The position numbers were made by a program, and so were the translations under genes. A stretch of DNA of 64,000 nt, from assembly GCF_042660705.1 (NCBI RefSeq), contig NZ_JBHSUQ010000001.1; one strand, 5' to 3'. How positions within the stretch are numbered: position 1 is the stretch's first letter; the number at the start of each line of letters is the position of its first letter. Positions 44,485 to 53,294 of the stretch are shown in pieces. A model generated the notes under the pieces. That model ran no database searches. It was not told where the DNA came from and saw only the letters and a program-made list of their open reading frames with translations. The DNA comes from Undibacterium_A arcticum. GTDB lineage: Bacteria > Pseudomonadota > Gammaproteobacteria > Burkholderiales > Burkholderiaceae_D.

Positions 44485-45357
44485 TTAGCGCCCCAGATAG
44501 ACTTCGATCACGCGTTCGTCCGCTTGCACCTGTTGCATCGTGCCGTGCGCCAGCACCGAACCTTCATGCAGCACGGTAACCTTGCCCTGTTGCGCGATCT
44601 CGGTGACGAAGCCCATATCGTGTTCCACCACCATGATCGAATGTTTCCCGCGCAACTCGTTAAGCAACTCGGCAGTGCGCGCGGTCTCGGCGTCGGACAT
44701 GCCGGCCACCGGCTCATCGAGCAAAATCAGTTGCGGCTCCTGCATCAGCAACATGCCGATTTCCAGCCATTGCTTTTGCCCGTGCGATAGCAGACCGGCC
44801 AGGCGAATTTCCTGTCCATTCAGCCGAATCAGTTTCAGTATCTCGTCGATCTTGCCCTTTTGTTCCGACGACAGCCGCGAGAAAAGCGTCGGTTTGACGC
44901 GCTTGTCCACCTTCATCGCCAGCTCCAGATTTTCGAACACGGTATGTTGTTCGAATACCGTCGGACGCTGAAACTTGCGACCGATGCCAGCATGCGCGAT
45001 GTCGTATTCGGTCATCCTGGACAAGTCCATGGTTTGACCGAAATAGGCAGTACCCGCACTGGGCCGCGTCTTGCCGGTGATGACATCCATCATCGTGGTT
45101 TTGCCCGCACCATTGGGGCCGATGATGCAGCGCAGTTCGCCGACCGAAATATCCAGACTCAAATTATTGAGCGCCTTAAATCCATCGAACGAAACAGTGA
45201 TCTCTTCCAGGTACAAAATCGCACCATGGGTGGTATCAACACCTTGACCCTTGATACGGCCATACGATACGCCTTGGTCACCATGCTCGTCAGGTTCGTC
45301 GTCACTACGGCATTTCTGGCCGGGCGCCAATACATCCACATTTGCGTGCCGGCTCAT
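44485..45357 (-). CDS. urtD: Urea ABC transporter ATPase UrtD
   Basis: LivG-type ATPase. The ATG at 45357 overlaps the urtC stop (ATGA) and begins MSRHANVDVLAPGQKC, giving an N-terminal extension of about 45 residues before the ABC domain (LYLEEITVSFDGFKALNNLS). Walker A GPNGAGKTT, signature LSHGQKQWLEIGMLL, Walker B LILLDEPVAGMSD. The LSHGQKQWLEI signature is a hallmark of UrtD. Confidence 0.94.
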   Translation of the reverse strand: MSRHANVDVLAPGQKCRSDDEPDEHGDQGVSYGRIKGQGVDTTHGAILYLEEITVSFDGFKALNNLSLDISVGELRCIIGPNGAGKTTMMDVITGKTRPSAGTAYFGQTMDLSRMTEYDIAHAGIGRKFQRPTVFEQHTVFENLELAMKVDKRVKPTLFSRLSSEQKGKIDEILKLIRLNGQEIRLAGLLSHGQKQWLEIGMLLMQEPQLILLDEPVAGMSDAETARTAELLNELRGKHSIMVVEHDMGFVTEIAQQGKVTVLHEGSVLAHGTMQQVQADERVIEVYLGR

Positions 45358-46493
45358 ACCGTCTCCTCGCTGACGGTGCTGACGTCGCCGATTTGACGTC
45401 TGGCATTCAGTTGTTGCACCAGACCCAAAATGCCCTTCTGCATGAACAGTGTCACCAAAATGAATAACAATCCCAATGCGAATAACCACAGGTCCGGGAA
45501 GGCTGCGGTGAACCAGCTCTTTAACCCGTTCACCGTAAAAGCGCCAATGATCGGGCCGATCAGGCTACCGCGTCCGCCGACTGCTGCCCAGATCACCATT
45601 TCGATCGAATTGGCAGGCGACATTTCGGATGGATTGATGATACCCACCTGCGGCACATACAAGGCGCCGGCGATCCCGCACAGCACTGCCGACAGGGTCC
45701 AGACAAACAGCTTGAACCAGAGCGGGTTATAACCGATGAACATCAAACGGGATTCAGAATCGCGTACCGCTTGCAGCACGCGGCCCAGCTTGGACTTGAC
45801 GATCGAACGGCACAGCACCAATGCACCAATCAGGAACGCCAGCGTAACCAAATACAACACCGCTTTGGTCGATGGCGCGGTCACGCTATAGCCGAGAATG
45901 CGCTTGAAATCGGTAAAGCCGTTATTGCCGCCAAAGCCCGTGTTATTGCGGAAACAGCAGCATGAACGCAAAGGTCATCGCTTGCGTGATGATCGAAAAG
46001 TACACACCCTTGATACGCGAACGGAAGGCGAAGAAGCCGAACACAAATGCCAGCACGCCCGGCACCAAAACGACTAGCGCCATGCAATACCAGAAATTGT
46101 CGGTCATCGACCAGTACCACGGATAAGTCTTCCAATCGAGGAAAACCATGAAGTCCGGCAAATTGCTTTGATACACGCCATCCCGGCCAATCGCACGCAT
46201 CAAGTACATGCCGTGCGCATAACCGCCCAGCGCAAAAACACGCCGTGGCCGAGCGACAATATCCCGGTGTAACCCCACACCAGATCAAGGGCCAAGGCGG
46301 CCAACGCATAACACATGAACTTGCCGACCAGCGAAACGGCGTAGCTCGAAATGTGTAGCACATGACCATCGGGAAAACCCAAATTGAGGATGGGCAGCAG
46401 CGCGGCGAGCAGTGCGCATACCGCAATGCCAATCCAGGCAGAACGAGAAAACAAACGGGCTTGCATTGGGGCAGCAGACGGCGAGTTGATCAT
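45354..46493 (-). CDS. urtC: Urea ABC transporter permease UrtC, two frameshifts
   Basis: LivM-type permease. Three pieces in three frames make one protein: MINSPSAAPMQARLFS to GYTGILSLGHGVF; then FALGGYAHGMYLMR to MTFAFMLLF; then FRNNTGFGGNNGFTDFKRIL to the end. First break is the A run 46234-46238 (minus-strand five T where six give GVFFALGGYAHG); second is at 45952-45954, where two T are missing. The start overlaps the urtB stop and the end overlaps urtD. Both breaks are in homopolymers. As written the transporter could not work. Confidence 0.88.
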
Positions 46494-48127
46494 TATTCGA
46501 CGCTCCGGCCCTTCAGCGCAAACAGCCCTTGCGGACGGCGCTGGATGAAGATGATGATGAATACCAGGATGCAGATTTTTGCCATCACCGCGCCGGCGAC
46601 GGGTTCGAGAAATTTATTCACCTCGCCCAAGCCGATTGCAGCGATCACGGTGCCGGCCAATTGCCCGACGCCGCCCAATACCACCACCATGAATGAATCG
46701 ACGATATAACTTTGTCCGAGGTCGGGACCCACATTGCCGAGTTGCGACAAGGCGACTCCGCCCAAACCTGCGATGCCGGAGCCGAGACCGAACGTCATCA
46801 TGTCGATCTTGCCGGTCGAGACACCGACGCAATCAGCCATGCGGCGATTCTGCGTCACCGCCCGCACGAACAAGCCGAGCCGGGTTTTGTTGAGGATGAG
46901 CCACACCGCGATTACCACAAACAAGGCAAAGAAAATGATGACAATGCGGTTGTAAGACAGCACCAGCGAACCCAATACCGTGATACCGCCCGACATCCAG
47001 GATGGATTGGCGACCTCGACGTTTTGCGCACCGAAAATCGTGCGTACCAATTGCATCAGCATCAGGCTGATGCCCCAGGTGGCCAGCAGGGTTTCCAGCG
47101 GCCGACCATACAACCAGCGAATCACCGTGCGTTCCAATGCGACACCGACTGCCGCGGCGACGATGAAGGCGGCTGGCAAGGCCACGATCAAATAAGCGTC
47201 AACTGCGCCGGGAAGGAATTTCCTGAACAAGAGCTGACACACGTAGGTGGTGTACGCGCCAATCATCAGCAGTTCGCCATGCGCCATATTGATGATGCCC
47301 ATCAGGCCGAAGGTAATCGCCAAACCGAGCGCCGCCAGCAGCAGCACGCTGCCGAGCGATATGCCGTAAAACAGATTGCCGACAAACTCGGTACGCTGCA
47401 AACGACTATCGATTTCGCCCAGCGTGGCCACCACGGCGACCCGCACCGACTCGTCCGGTTCGATATTGCTGCCATCGGGGTTTTTGCCGAGCATTCTTTG
47501 CAGCAGCGGCTTCAGGTTAGCGTTGGTACTCCCGGCCAGGCCGATGGCGGCAGCTTTGCGCAACGCAGGGTCCGGCGCCTGCAAGTTGGCGGTCGAGATG
47601 AGCAACTGCAAGACCGCTTTAATGCTGGCGTCATTTTCTTTGTCAAATGCCTTGCGGATCAACGGCACTTGCGCCGGATCAATGGTCTTTTGAAGGTCGA
47701 GTGCAGCCGCCATGCGCAGCTTGCTGTCGTGCGAGAACAGTTTTAGCCCGGAAAGCGCACCTTCAACCGCACCGCGCAAACGGTTATTGACGGTGATGCC
47801 ATCGGCACCCTCGGGTACTGCGCCGGTCCGCCCGGTTACGGGATCGAAGGCTTGGTCGCCTTCGACAATAAAAATCTTGCCATCCGGGAGCGCGAACAGC
47901 GTGTCATTCTTGAGCGCCTGCAGCACTTTGACGGCATCTTCATTGGCCAGCGCGGCGATCTTGCCGACCGCTTCGATACGCGCATCGGGATCATCGCCGG
48001 CCAGTGGTTTTAGCATGGCAGCGTCGATCGCGGCGTGGGCGACGAGCGATTGCACGCATAAACAGCCGACCACGAGCAAGGTTCTTATCAGCCTTATTTT
48101 CATTATTTGAATTGGTCTGTCCGACAT
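46493..48127 (-). CDS. urtB: Urea ABC transporter permease UrtB
   Basis: LivH-type permease of 544 residues. UrtB has a long N-terminal periplasmic region (residues 30-240) of HEAT-like helices (PDARIEAVGKIAALANEDAV; RKAAAIGLAGSTNANLKPLL) after a signal-like helix, then about eight membrane helices (IINMAHGELLMIGAYTTYV; VVVLGGVGQLAGTVIAAIG). The start at 48127 (MSDRPIQIMKIRL) or 48103 is undecided because neither has a strong ribosome-binding site. It follows urtA after 220 bases holding a repeat. Confidence 0.94.
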   Translation of the reverse strand: MSDRPIQIMKIRLIRTLLVVGCLCVQSLVAHAAIDAAMLKPLAGDDPDARIEAVGKIAALANEDAVKVLQALKNDTLFALPDGKIFIVEGDQAFDPVTGRTGAVPEGADGITVNNRLRGAVEGALSGLKLFSHDSKLRMAAALDLQKTIDPAQVPLIRKAFDKENDASIKAVLQLLISTANLQAPDPALRKAAAIGLAGSTNANLKPLLQRMLGKNPDGSNIEPDESVRVAVVATLGEIDSRLQRTEFVGNLFYGISLGSVLLLAALGLAITFGLMGIINMAHGELLMIGAYTTYVCQLLFRKFLPGAVDAYLIVALPAAFIVAAAVGVALERTVIRWLYGRPLETLLATWGISLMLMQLVRTIFGAQNVEVANPSWMSGGITVLGSLVLSYNRIVIIFFALFVVIAVWLILNKTRLGLFVRAVTQNRRMADCVGVSTGKIDMMTFGLGSGIAGLGGVALSQLGNVGPDLGQSYIVDSFMVVVLGGVGQLAGTVIAAIGLGEVNKFLEPVAGAVMAKICILVFIIIFIQRRPQGLFALKGRSVE

Positions 48128-48201
48128 CTAAATGCAGGCGAAAAGCCGCTACGCGAAAAAACTCCAGCACGTACAATCAGCCCCCTGGAAAACAAATAAG
48201 C

Positions 48202-48310
48202 AGGACTTCCGCAAATAGGTATTTTGTAGGGTGCGCCATGCGCGCAAATACGGTCAATGGCTATATCGGCGCGCATCACGCACCCTACGTTGTGATTTTG
48301 TGTAAGTCCT
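48202..48310. repeat. MITE-like inverted repeat between urtA and urtB
   Basis: AGGACTT at 48202-48208 pairs with AAGTCCT at 48304-48310, enclosing GTAGGGTGCG at 48226-48235 and its complement at 48279-48288. The whole 109-base unit looks like a small non-autonomous repeat. Confidence 0.6.
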
Positions 48311-48350
48311 GATAAGGCGTTCTAATCAGACAGATACAAAGTTGAACCAA

Positions 48351-49602
48351 CTACATTTTTTGCTTGCCTTCGTTGCCCTCGATGTATGGGCTCCAAGGTT
48401 GGGCGCGGATCGGGCCTTTGGTCTTCCAAACCACGCTGAACTGACCGTCACCCTTGATTTCGCCGATCATGACTGGCTTGTGCAAATGATGGTTGGTCGG
48501 GTCCATGGTCAAGGTAAAGCCGGACGGTGCCTTGAAGGTCTGTCCGCCCATTGCGGCGATCACTTTGTCGGTGTCGGTTGATTTTGCTTTCTCAACGGCT
48601 TGTTTCCACATATGGATGCCGACGTAGGTCGCCTCCATCGGATCATTGGTCACCACGGTGCTGGCGTTAGGCAATTTTTTGGCAACTGCATAAGCCTTCC
48701 ACTGCTTAATGAAAGCGCTATTCACTGGCCCCTTGACGGACTCAAAGTAATTCCATGCAGCTAGGTGGCCCAGCAATGGCTTGGTATCCACACCACGCAA
48801 TTCTTCCTCGCCGACCGAGAACGCCACGACAGGCACATCGGTAGCCTTCAAACCGGCATTACCGAGTTCCTTGTAAAACGGCACGTTGGAATCGCCATTG
48901 ATGGTCGAGATCACTGCAGTCTTGCCGCCCGCTGAAAACTTCTTGATATTGGCGACAATGGTTTGATAATCGGAGTGACCAAACGGTGTGTAGACTTCGT
49001 CGATATCGGTGTCTTTCACGCCTTTGCTATGGAGGAAAGCGCGCAGAATCTTGTTGGTGGTGCGCGGATAGACATAGTCAGTACCGAGCAACACAAAACG
49101 CTTGGCGCCACCGCCCTCTTTACTCATCAAATATTCGGTCGCCGGGATCGCTTGCTGATTGGGTGCAGCACCGGTGTAAAACACATTTTTTTCCAGCTCT
49201 TCACCTTCGTATTGCACCGGATAGAACAGCAGGCTGTTGAGTTCTTTAAATACTGGCAAAGTCGATTTTCGCGAGACCGAAGTCCAGCAGCCAAATACGA
49301 CAGCCACCTTGTCTTGTGAAATCAGCTGTCGCGCTTTCCGCAAACAGCGGCCAGTTGGAAGCAGGGTCAACGATGACCGCTTCCAGTTGCTTGCCCATCA
49401 CGCCGCCATGGGCGTTGATGTCTTCGATCGTCATGAGTGCGACGTCTTTCAGCGACGTCTCGGAGATTGCCATCGTGCCCGACAAGGAATGCAAAATGCC
49501 GACCTTGATGGTGTCGGCGGAGAATGCCGATGTCACGAAGGACGATGTAGCTAAGGTCAAAGCGCCGACTGCGGTTGCTTTCAGAATAGTACGACGGGAC
49601 AT
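48351..49602 (-). CDS. urtA: Urea-binding protein UrtA, Tat signal, frameshifted
   Basis: Periplasmic binding protein of the urea importer. The ATG at 49602 has AGGAG upstream and starts MSRRTILKATAVGALTLATS, where SRRTILK fits a twin-arginine export signal. The mature body begins DTIKVGILHSLSGTMAISE. The frame breaks at 49335-49337: NWPLFAE is followed by SAT in frame one, whereas ARQLISQDKVAVVFGCWTSV continues in the other. Two missing A in GGAAAGCG restore LFAEKARQLISQ. The second part (LLFYPVQYEGEE, NDPMEATYVGIHMWKQAV) is normal. First gene of the locus. Confidence 0.9.
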
Positions 49603-49680
49603 GGTTGCTCCTGGACTGGTTGAAATGAAAGGGGCTGCAGAAGAAGCAGCTGCAAAAATATTGGGACGCACAGATTCCTT

Positions 49681-49696
49681 AGCAGAATGCGTGCCA
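49681..49696 (-). promoter_or_regulatory. Sigma-54 promoter of urtABCDE
   Basis: The minus strand reads TGGCACGCATTCTGCT, matching TGGCAYRNNNNTTGCW at all but one position. It lies 79 bases before the urtA ATG. This fits nitrogen control by RpoN. Confidence 0.75.
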
Positions 49697-49734
49697 ACCG
49701 TATTTAGTGCATCGCCAAATTTTGGGCGGCAAGA

Positions 49735-49752
49735 GGCATCTCATTTTGGTGC
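49735..49752 (-). promoter_or_regulatory. Possible NtrC-binding site upstream of urtA
   Basis: The minus strand has GCACCAAAATGAGATGCC. The left half matches the NtrC site (TGCACCA), the right half poorly. It lies about 45 bases upstream of the sigma-54 element, closer than usual enhancers. Low confidence. Confidence 0.35.
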
Positions 49753-50129
49753 GTTGTTTGCTTATTTTGGTGATCTTTCCGCTGCATCGGATGCCCTATA
49801 CATTGGAACGGCGCGAAAACGGTGCGAGGCATAAAAAAGTCCTGAAACACAATTCCTCTAGCACGATTTCAGGGGATTGAGAATGTCCGCAGAAGATGGG
49901 ATCAACGCGCATGGCTGCAAGCAATGCATGGGATGGCCGCGGCGGCCTACGACGAACTGCGGTGTGCCCGCGCCCCTAAGCTGAGGGTATAGCTGCGGTT
50001 GGGAACAACGCCAGCCGATGCAAGCGAGAGCAAGCGGACGGCCAACACCTGCTTCTGGTCCAGACTGCGATGTTTCAAAGCCGCTTGGTTGCGCCTGGAC
50101 CGAGCAATCGTGCCAGATCAAATCTAATT
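49753..50129. other. Gene-free stretch upstream of the urea locus
   Basis: No gene seen. Plus-strand frames here lack family sequence. A G/C-rich portion at 49900-50100 has no recognised structure. Confidence 0.4.
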
Positions 50130-50525
50130 TCATGCGAACAAAGGCCACAAAATTACCACCCAAGCCGCAGCAGCCAACGCAAAGGTCAGGAACACCGCCG
50201 CGCTGCCGAAGTCCTTCGCGTTCTTGGACAACGAATGGCGTTCCAGCGATACCCGGTCGACCACTGCCTCGATCGCCGAATTGAGCAGTTCGACGATCAG
50301 CACCAGCACCAGAACGCCGATCAGGATCAGTTTTTCGAACGGCGACACATGCAGTAGCAGCGCGACGATGCTGCCGGTGATTACCAGCGCCAGTTCCTGG
50401 CGGAATGCGTGTTCGTTCTTCCAGGCCGATTTGAAGCCGTCGATCGAATAGAAAAAGGCGGCGAAGATGCGCTTGAGGCCGCTTTTGCTTTTGAATTCGC
50501 TGGTGGGTTGTTCTTGTTCGGTCAT
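50130..50525 (-). CDS. dgkA: Diacylglycerol kinase DgkA
   Basis: A 131-residue integral membrane kinase that recycles diacylglycerol to phosphatidic acid. Three membrane segments with the family core AFRQELALVI and VELLNSAIEAVVDRV (ELLNSAIE is the nucleotide/metal site), and AKDFGSAAVFL. Prefix of about 25 polar residues. Located between a repeat-rich gap and the urea locus. Confidence 0.94.
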   Translation of the reverse strand: MTEQEQPTSEFKSKSGLKRIFAAFFYSIDGFKSAWKNEHAFRQELALVITGSIVALLLHVSPFEKLILIGVLVLVLIVELLNSAIEAVVDRVSLERHSLSKNAKDFGSAAVFLTFALAAAAWVVILWPLFA

Positions 50526-50903
50526 GCGGTCTTTGTATTTGGTTGAAATTGTCTACAGCGAAGGCTACGCGGAGCTTGCGGCACTGTTCGATCTACGTCA
50601 TTTGGGCAGTTGCTGGTTCCTGGAGACGGTGGTGGGTGGCTACGGACGACGCTGGGTCGCCCCCCCTGCAGGGCGCATCTGTGCTTGCAAGCGCAGACCG
50701 TTACGCAGGCGGACAGCATGCTGTCCGAATTCCCTGCTTCACCGTTCGCAGGGACGACGTTTGTCGGGTTCTGTCGCTGATCGAAAGTACGGCTTCCGGT
50801 GCGTTCGCAGGGACGATGTTGTTCGGGTTCTGTCGCTGATCGAACGTACGACTTCCGGCTGCCGACTTCGGCCTGGCTCTTTATCGGCTCATCCTTCGCA
50901 TCG
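50526..50903. other. Repeat-containing gap between lutB and dgkA
   Basis: No gene. Holds a perfect 16-base palindrome GGACAGCATGCTGTCC (50711-50726) and a 59-base tandem duplication at 50744-50864. Minus-strand frames across it are low-complexity and lack family sequence. Confidence 0.6.
50744..50864. repeat. 59-bp imperfect tandem duplication
   Basis: Two copies of a unit starting GTTCGCAGGGACGA and containing TGTCGCTGATCGAA, at 50744 and 50803, differing at a handful of positions. It lies downstream of lutB. Confidence 0.75.
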
Positions 50904-52334
50904 TCATTTCGCCGATCCGCGCGGCTGTGACCCACGTTCCCGATACAACTCACGGAAGGTCTTGCCGGACGGCGCCGGCATCTCGCGCTGAGCGCTCCAG
51001 CCACCGCCGAACGGTATGCTGGAAATCGATTTCTTGCTGCCACCCATGATCCGCAGCGCACGCACGCCGATCCTGGTGGCGACGTGGTACAACGCCGGTC
51101 GCTTGGCGAAATAGGCCCATAACCGCAGCCCGAAGCGCTCGTAGCGCGGACGCAGATCGCGCTCGAACTGTTTTTCACGCAGCTTGCGCAACAGGTCGGG
51201 CAGCGGAATCTTCACCGGGCAGACTACGTGGCACTCGCCGCACAGGGTCGACGCCTGCGGCAGATCGAGCGTCTGTTCCAAGCCGACATAGGCCGGCGTC
51301 AGCACGCTGCCCATCGGTCCCGGATAGACCCAGCCATAGCTGTGGCCGCCGATTTTCTGGTACACCGGACAGTGGTTCATGCAGGCACCGCAGCGGATGC
51401 AGCGCAGCATGTCCTGGAACTCGCCGCCGATCAGGCCGGTGCGGCCGCCGTCGACCAGCACGAAATACATGTGTTCCGGTCCGTCCTGCTCGCCCGCGGC
51501 ACGTGGCCCGGTCAGCAGTGAAAAATAATTCGAGATCGATTGCCCGGTGGCCGAACGCGGCAGCAGGCGCATCACGGTCGCCAGGTCTTCCAGCGTCGGC
51601 AGCACTTTCTCGATGCCGGTCACGACCACGTGCACCTTGGGCGGCAGGATGGTGCACATGCCCTCGTTGCCTTCGTTGGTGACGATCGCGACCGAGCCAG
51701 TTTCGGCGATGATGAAATTGCCGCCGGTAATGCCCATGTCGGCCGACAGGAACTGTGGTCGCAATACCTCGCGCGCCTCGCGCGTCATCTGGGCGATGTC
51801 GGTCAGGCGCGGCTTGTGATGAACCCGCGCGAACAGGTCGGAAATCTCTTCCTTGTCCTTGTGCACCACCGGCGCGATGATGTGCGATGGCGGCTCGTTG
51901 TCGTTGATCTGCAGGATATATTCACCGAGATCGGTCTCGATCGGGGTGATGCCGGCCGCTTCCAACGCGTGGTTCAGCGCCATTTCTTCCGACACCATCG
52001 ACTTCGATTTGATGGCTTTCTTGACATCGTGTTTCTTGGCGATCTCGACCACCAGCTTCGATGCATCTTCCGCGCTTTCGGCATACAGCACGGTAGCGCC
52101 GCGGCGCGTCGCTTCGGTTTCAAAGATCGCCAGCCAGACGTCGAGATTCTCGATCGCGCGCATGCGGCGTTCGATGGCGGCGTCGCGCGTGCCTTCGAAG
52201 TCGTCCAGCTCCAGAATCGCGGAGGCGCGGCCGGTGACGAATTTCGTCGATAGCTTTTTCAGATTGGTTTGCAGCCGCTGATCGGCCAGGCGTTCGCCGG
52301 CGCGGGCCTTGAAGTGCATGCTTTGTACTTGCAT
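50904..52334 (-). CDS. lutB: L-lactate utilisation iron-sulfur protein LutB
   Basis: A 476-residue [4Fe-4S] protein of the LutABC lactate oxidation system. Cluster motifs are CIRCGACMNHCPVY and CGECHVVCPVK; upstream is the LUD domain with MGITGGNFIIAETGSVAIV. The start at 52334 is an ATG. It follows lutA by nine bases. A downstream lutC, usual in this operon, is not found here. The last 60 residues are a basic tail. Confidence 0.93.
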   Translation of the reverse strand: MQVQSMHFKARAGERLADQRLQTNLKKLSTKFVTGRASAILELDDFEGTRDAAIERRMRAIENLDVWLAIFETEATRRGATVLYAESAEDASKLVVEIAKKHDVKKAIKSKSMVSEEMALNHALEAAGITPIETDLGEYILQINDNEPPSHIIAPVVHKDKEEISDLFARVHHKPRLTDIAQMTREAREVLRPQFLSADMGITGGNFIIAETGSVAIVTNEGNEGMCTILPPKVHVVVTGIEKVLPTLEDLATVMRLLPRSATGQSISNYFSLLTGPRAAGEQDGPEHMYFVLVDGGRTGLIGGEFQDMLRCIRCGACMNHCPVYQKIGGHSYGWVYPGPMGSVLTPAYVGLEQTLDLPQASTLCGECHVVCPVKIPLPDLLRKLREKQFERDLRPRYERFGLRLWAYFAKRPALYHVATRIGVRALRIMGGSKKSISSIPFGGGWSAQREMPAPSGKTFRELYRERGSQPRGSAK

Positions 52335-52343
52335 TGTTATCCT

Positions 52344-53081
52344 CTAGCAGTCGCCGGCCAGCACCTGTGCCACATGCAGCACGCGAGTCTTGTCGTCGCC
52401 GCTGCGGCGCAGGCGGCCTTCGATATTGAGCATGCAGCCGAGATCGCCGAGCACCACCGCATCGGTGCCGCAGGCGCGAATCTGCGCGCATTTTTCATCG
52501 ACGATGGCGCTCGAAATAGCGCCGTACTTGATCGCAAACGTGCCGCCGAAACCGCAGCAGGCGCGGCTGTCGGCCATCTCGGTCAGCGTGACGCCAGACC
52601 GCTTGGCCAGCAGCGCGCGCGGCTGCGCGGCAACGCCCAGTTCGCGCAGGCCGCAGCAGGAGTCGTGATAGGTGATGCTGCCCTGGAACGCGCTGTCCGC
52701 GGCCGGTGGCAACTGCGCGATCTTCAGGACGGTGTGCAGGAAATCGGTCAGTTCAAACACGCGCGGCGCCAGCCTCTGCAGGCGACCGCGCAAGGCCGGG
52801 TCGTCGGCGAACAGATCGGCATAATGGGTCTTGATCATGCCGCCGCAGGAACCGGACGGCACCACGACGTAGTCGAAGCCGTCGAATTCGTTCAGAAATT
52901 TTTCGGCCAGGTCGCGCGCCGACTGGCGGTCGCCGGAGTTGTAGCCGGGTTGGCCGCAGCAGGTTTGCTGGGTCGGCACCACGACTTCGCAGCCGGCCGC
53001 TTCCAGCAGTTTTAAGGCGGAAAATCCGATTTCCGGCCGCATCATATCGATCAGGCAGGTGACAAACAGTCCGACGCGCAT
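52344..53081 (-). CDS. lutA: L-lactate utilisation protein LutA
   Basis: A 245-residue protein with two CCG domains: QQTCCGQPGYNSG and later SCCGLRELG / RACCGFGGTFAIKYG, which hold iron-sulfur or zinc. With LutB and LutC it oxidises L-lactate to pyruvate. Divergent from the IclR regulator gene, with a shared control region. Confidence 0.92.
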   Translation of the reverse strand: MRVGLFVTCLIDMMRPEIGFSALKLLEAAGCEVVVPTQQTCCGQPGYNSGDRQSARDLAEKFLNEFDGFDYVVVPSGSCGGMIKTHYADLFADDPALRGRLQRLAPRVFELTDFLHTVLKIAQLPPAADSAFQGSITYHDSCCGLRELGVAAQPRALLAKRSGVTLTEMADSRACCGFGGTFAIKYGAISSAIVDEKCAQIRACGTDAVVLGDLGCMLNIEGRLRRSGDDKTRVLHVAQVLAGDC

Positions 53082-53202
53082 CGTGTCCTCGTCTGGTGGG
53101 GTTATCGCATAGGCCGAGGATAGTCAGGCAGGCGCCCGTTTTGCCTCGGCAACAGGGCCATTATGCCCGTTCACGGCGCTTTCTAGGCGTGCGCCCAGCG
53201 CC

Positions 53203-53222
53203 ATCGCATAATTTGATGCGAT
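53203..53222. promoter_or_regulatory. Dyad between lutA and iclR-type gene
   Basis: ATCGCAT at 53203-53209 and ATGCGAT at 53216-53222 form a perfect inverted repeat with a six-base spacer. Its position in the divergent promoter region makes it a candidate operator for the IclR-family regulator or for lactate control. Confidence 0.5.
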
Positions 53223-53294
53223 TAGAATGAGCGTACAATCACAAACTTTTCACATTGTGGTATAACCTCACTATTGCATTGCACCAACGGTATT

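Noticed and set aside
46712..47746. A 344-codon plus-strand open frame opposite urtB
   Set aside because: Antisense shadow of urtB with Gln/His/Arg-rich composition and no family sequence.
49316..49834. A 172-codon plus-strand frame opposite and beyond urtA
   Set aside because: Its first half is antisense to urtA and the rest lacks any family trait; it would also cover the sigma-54 promoter.
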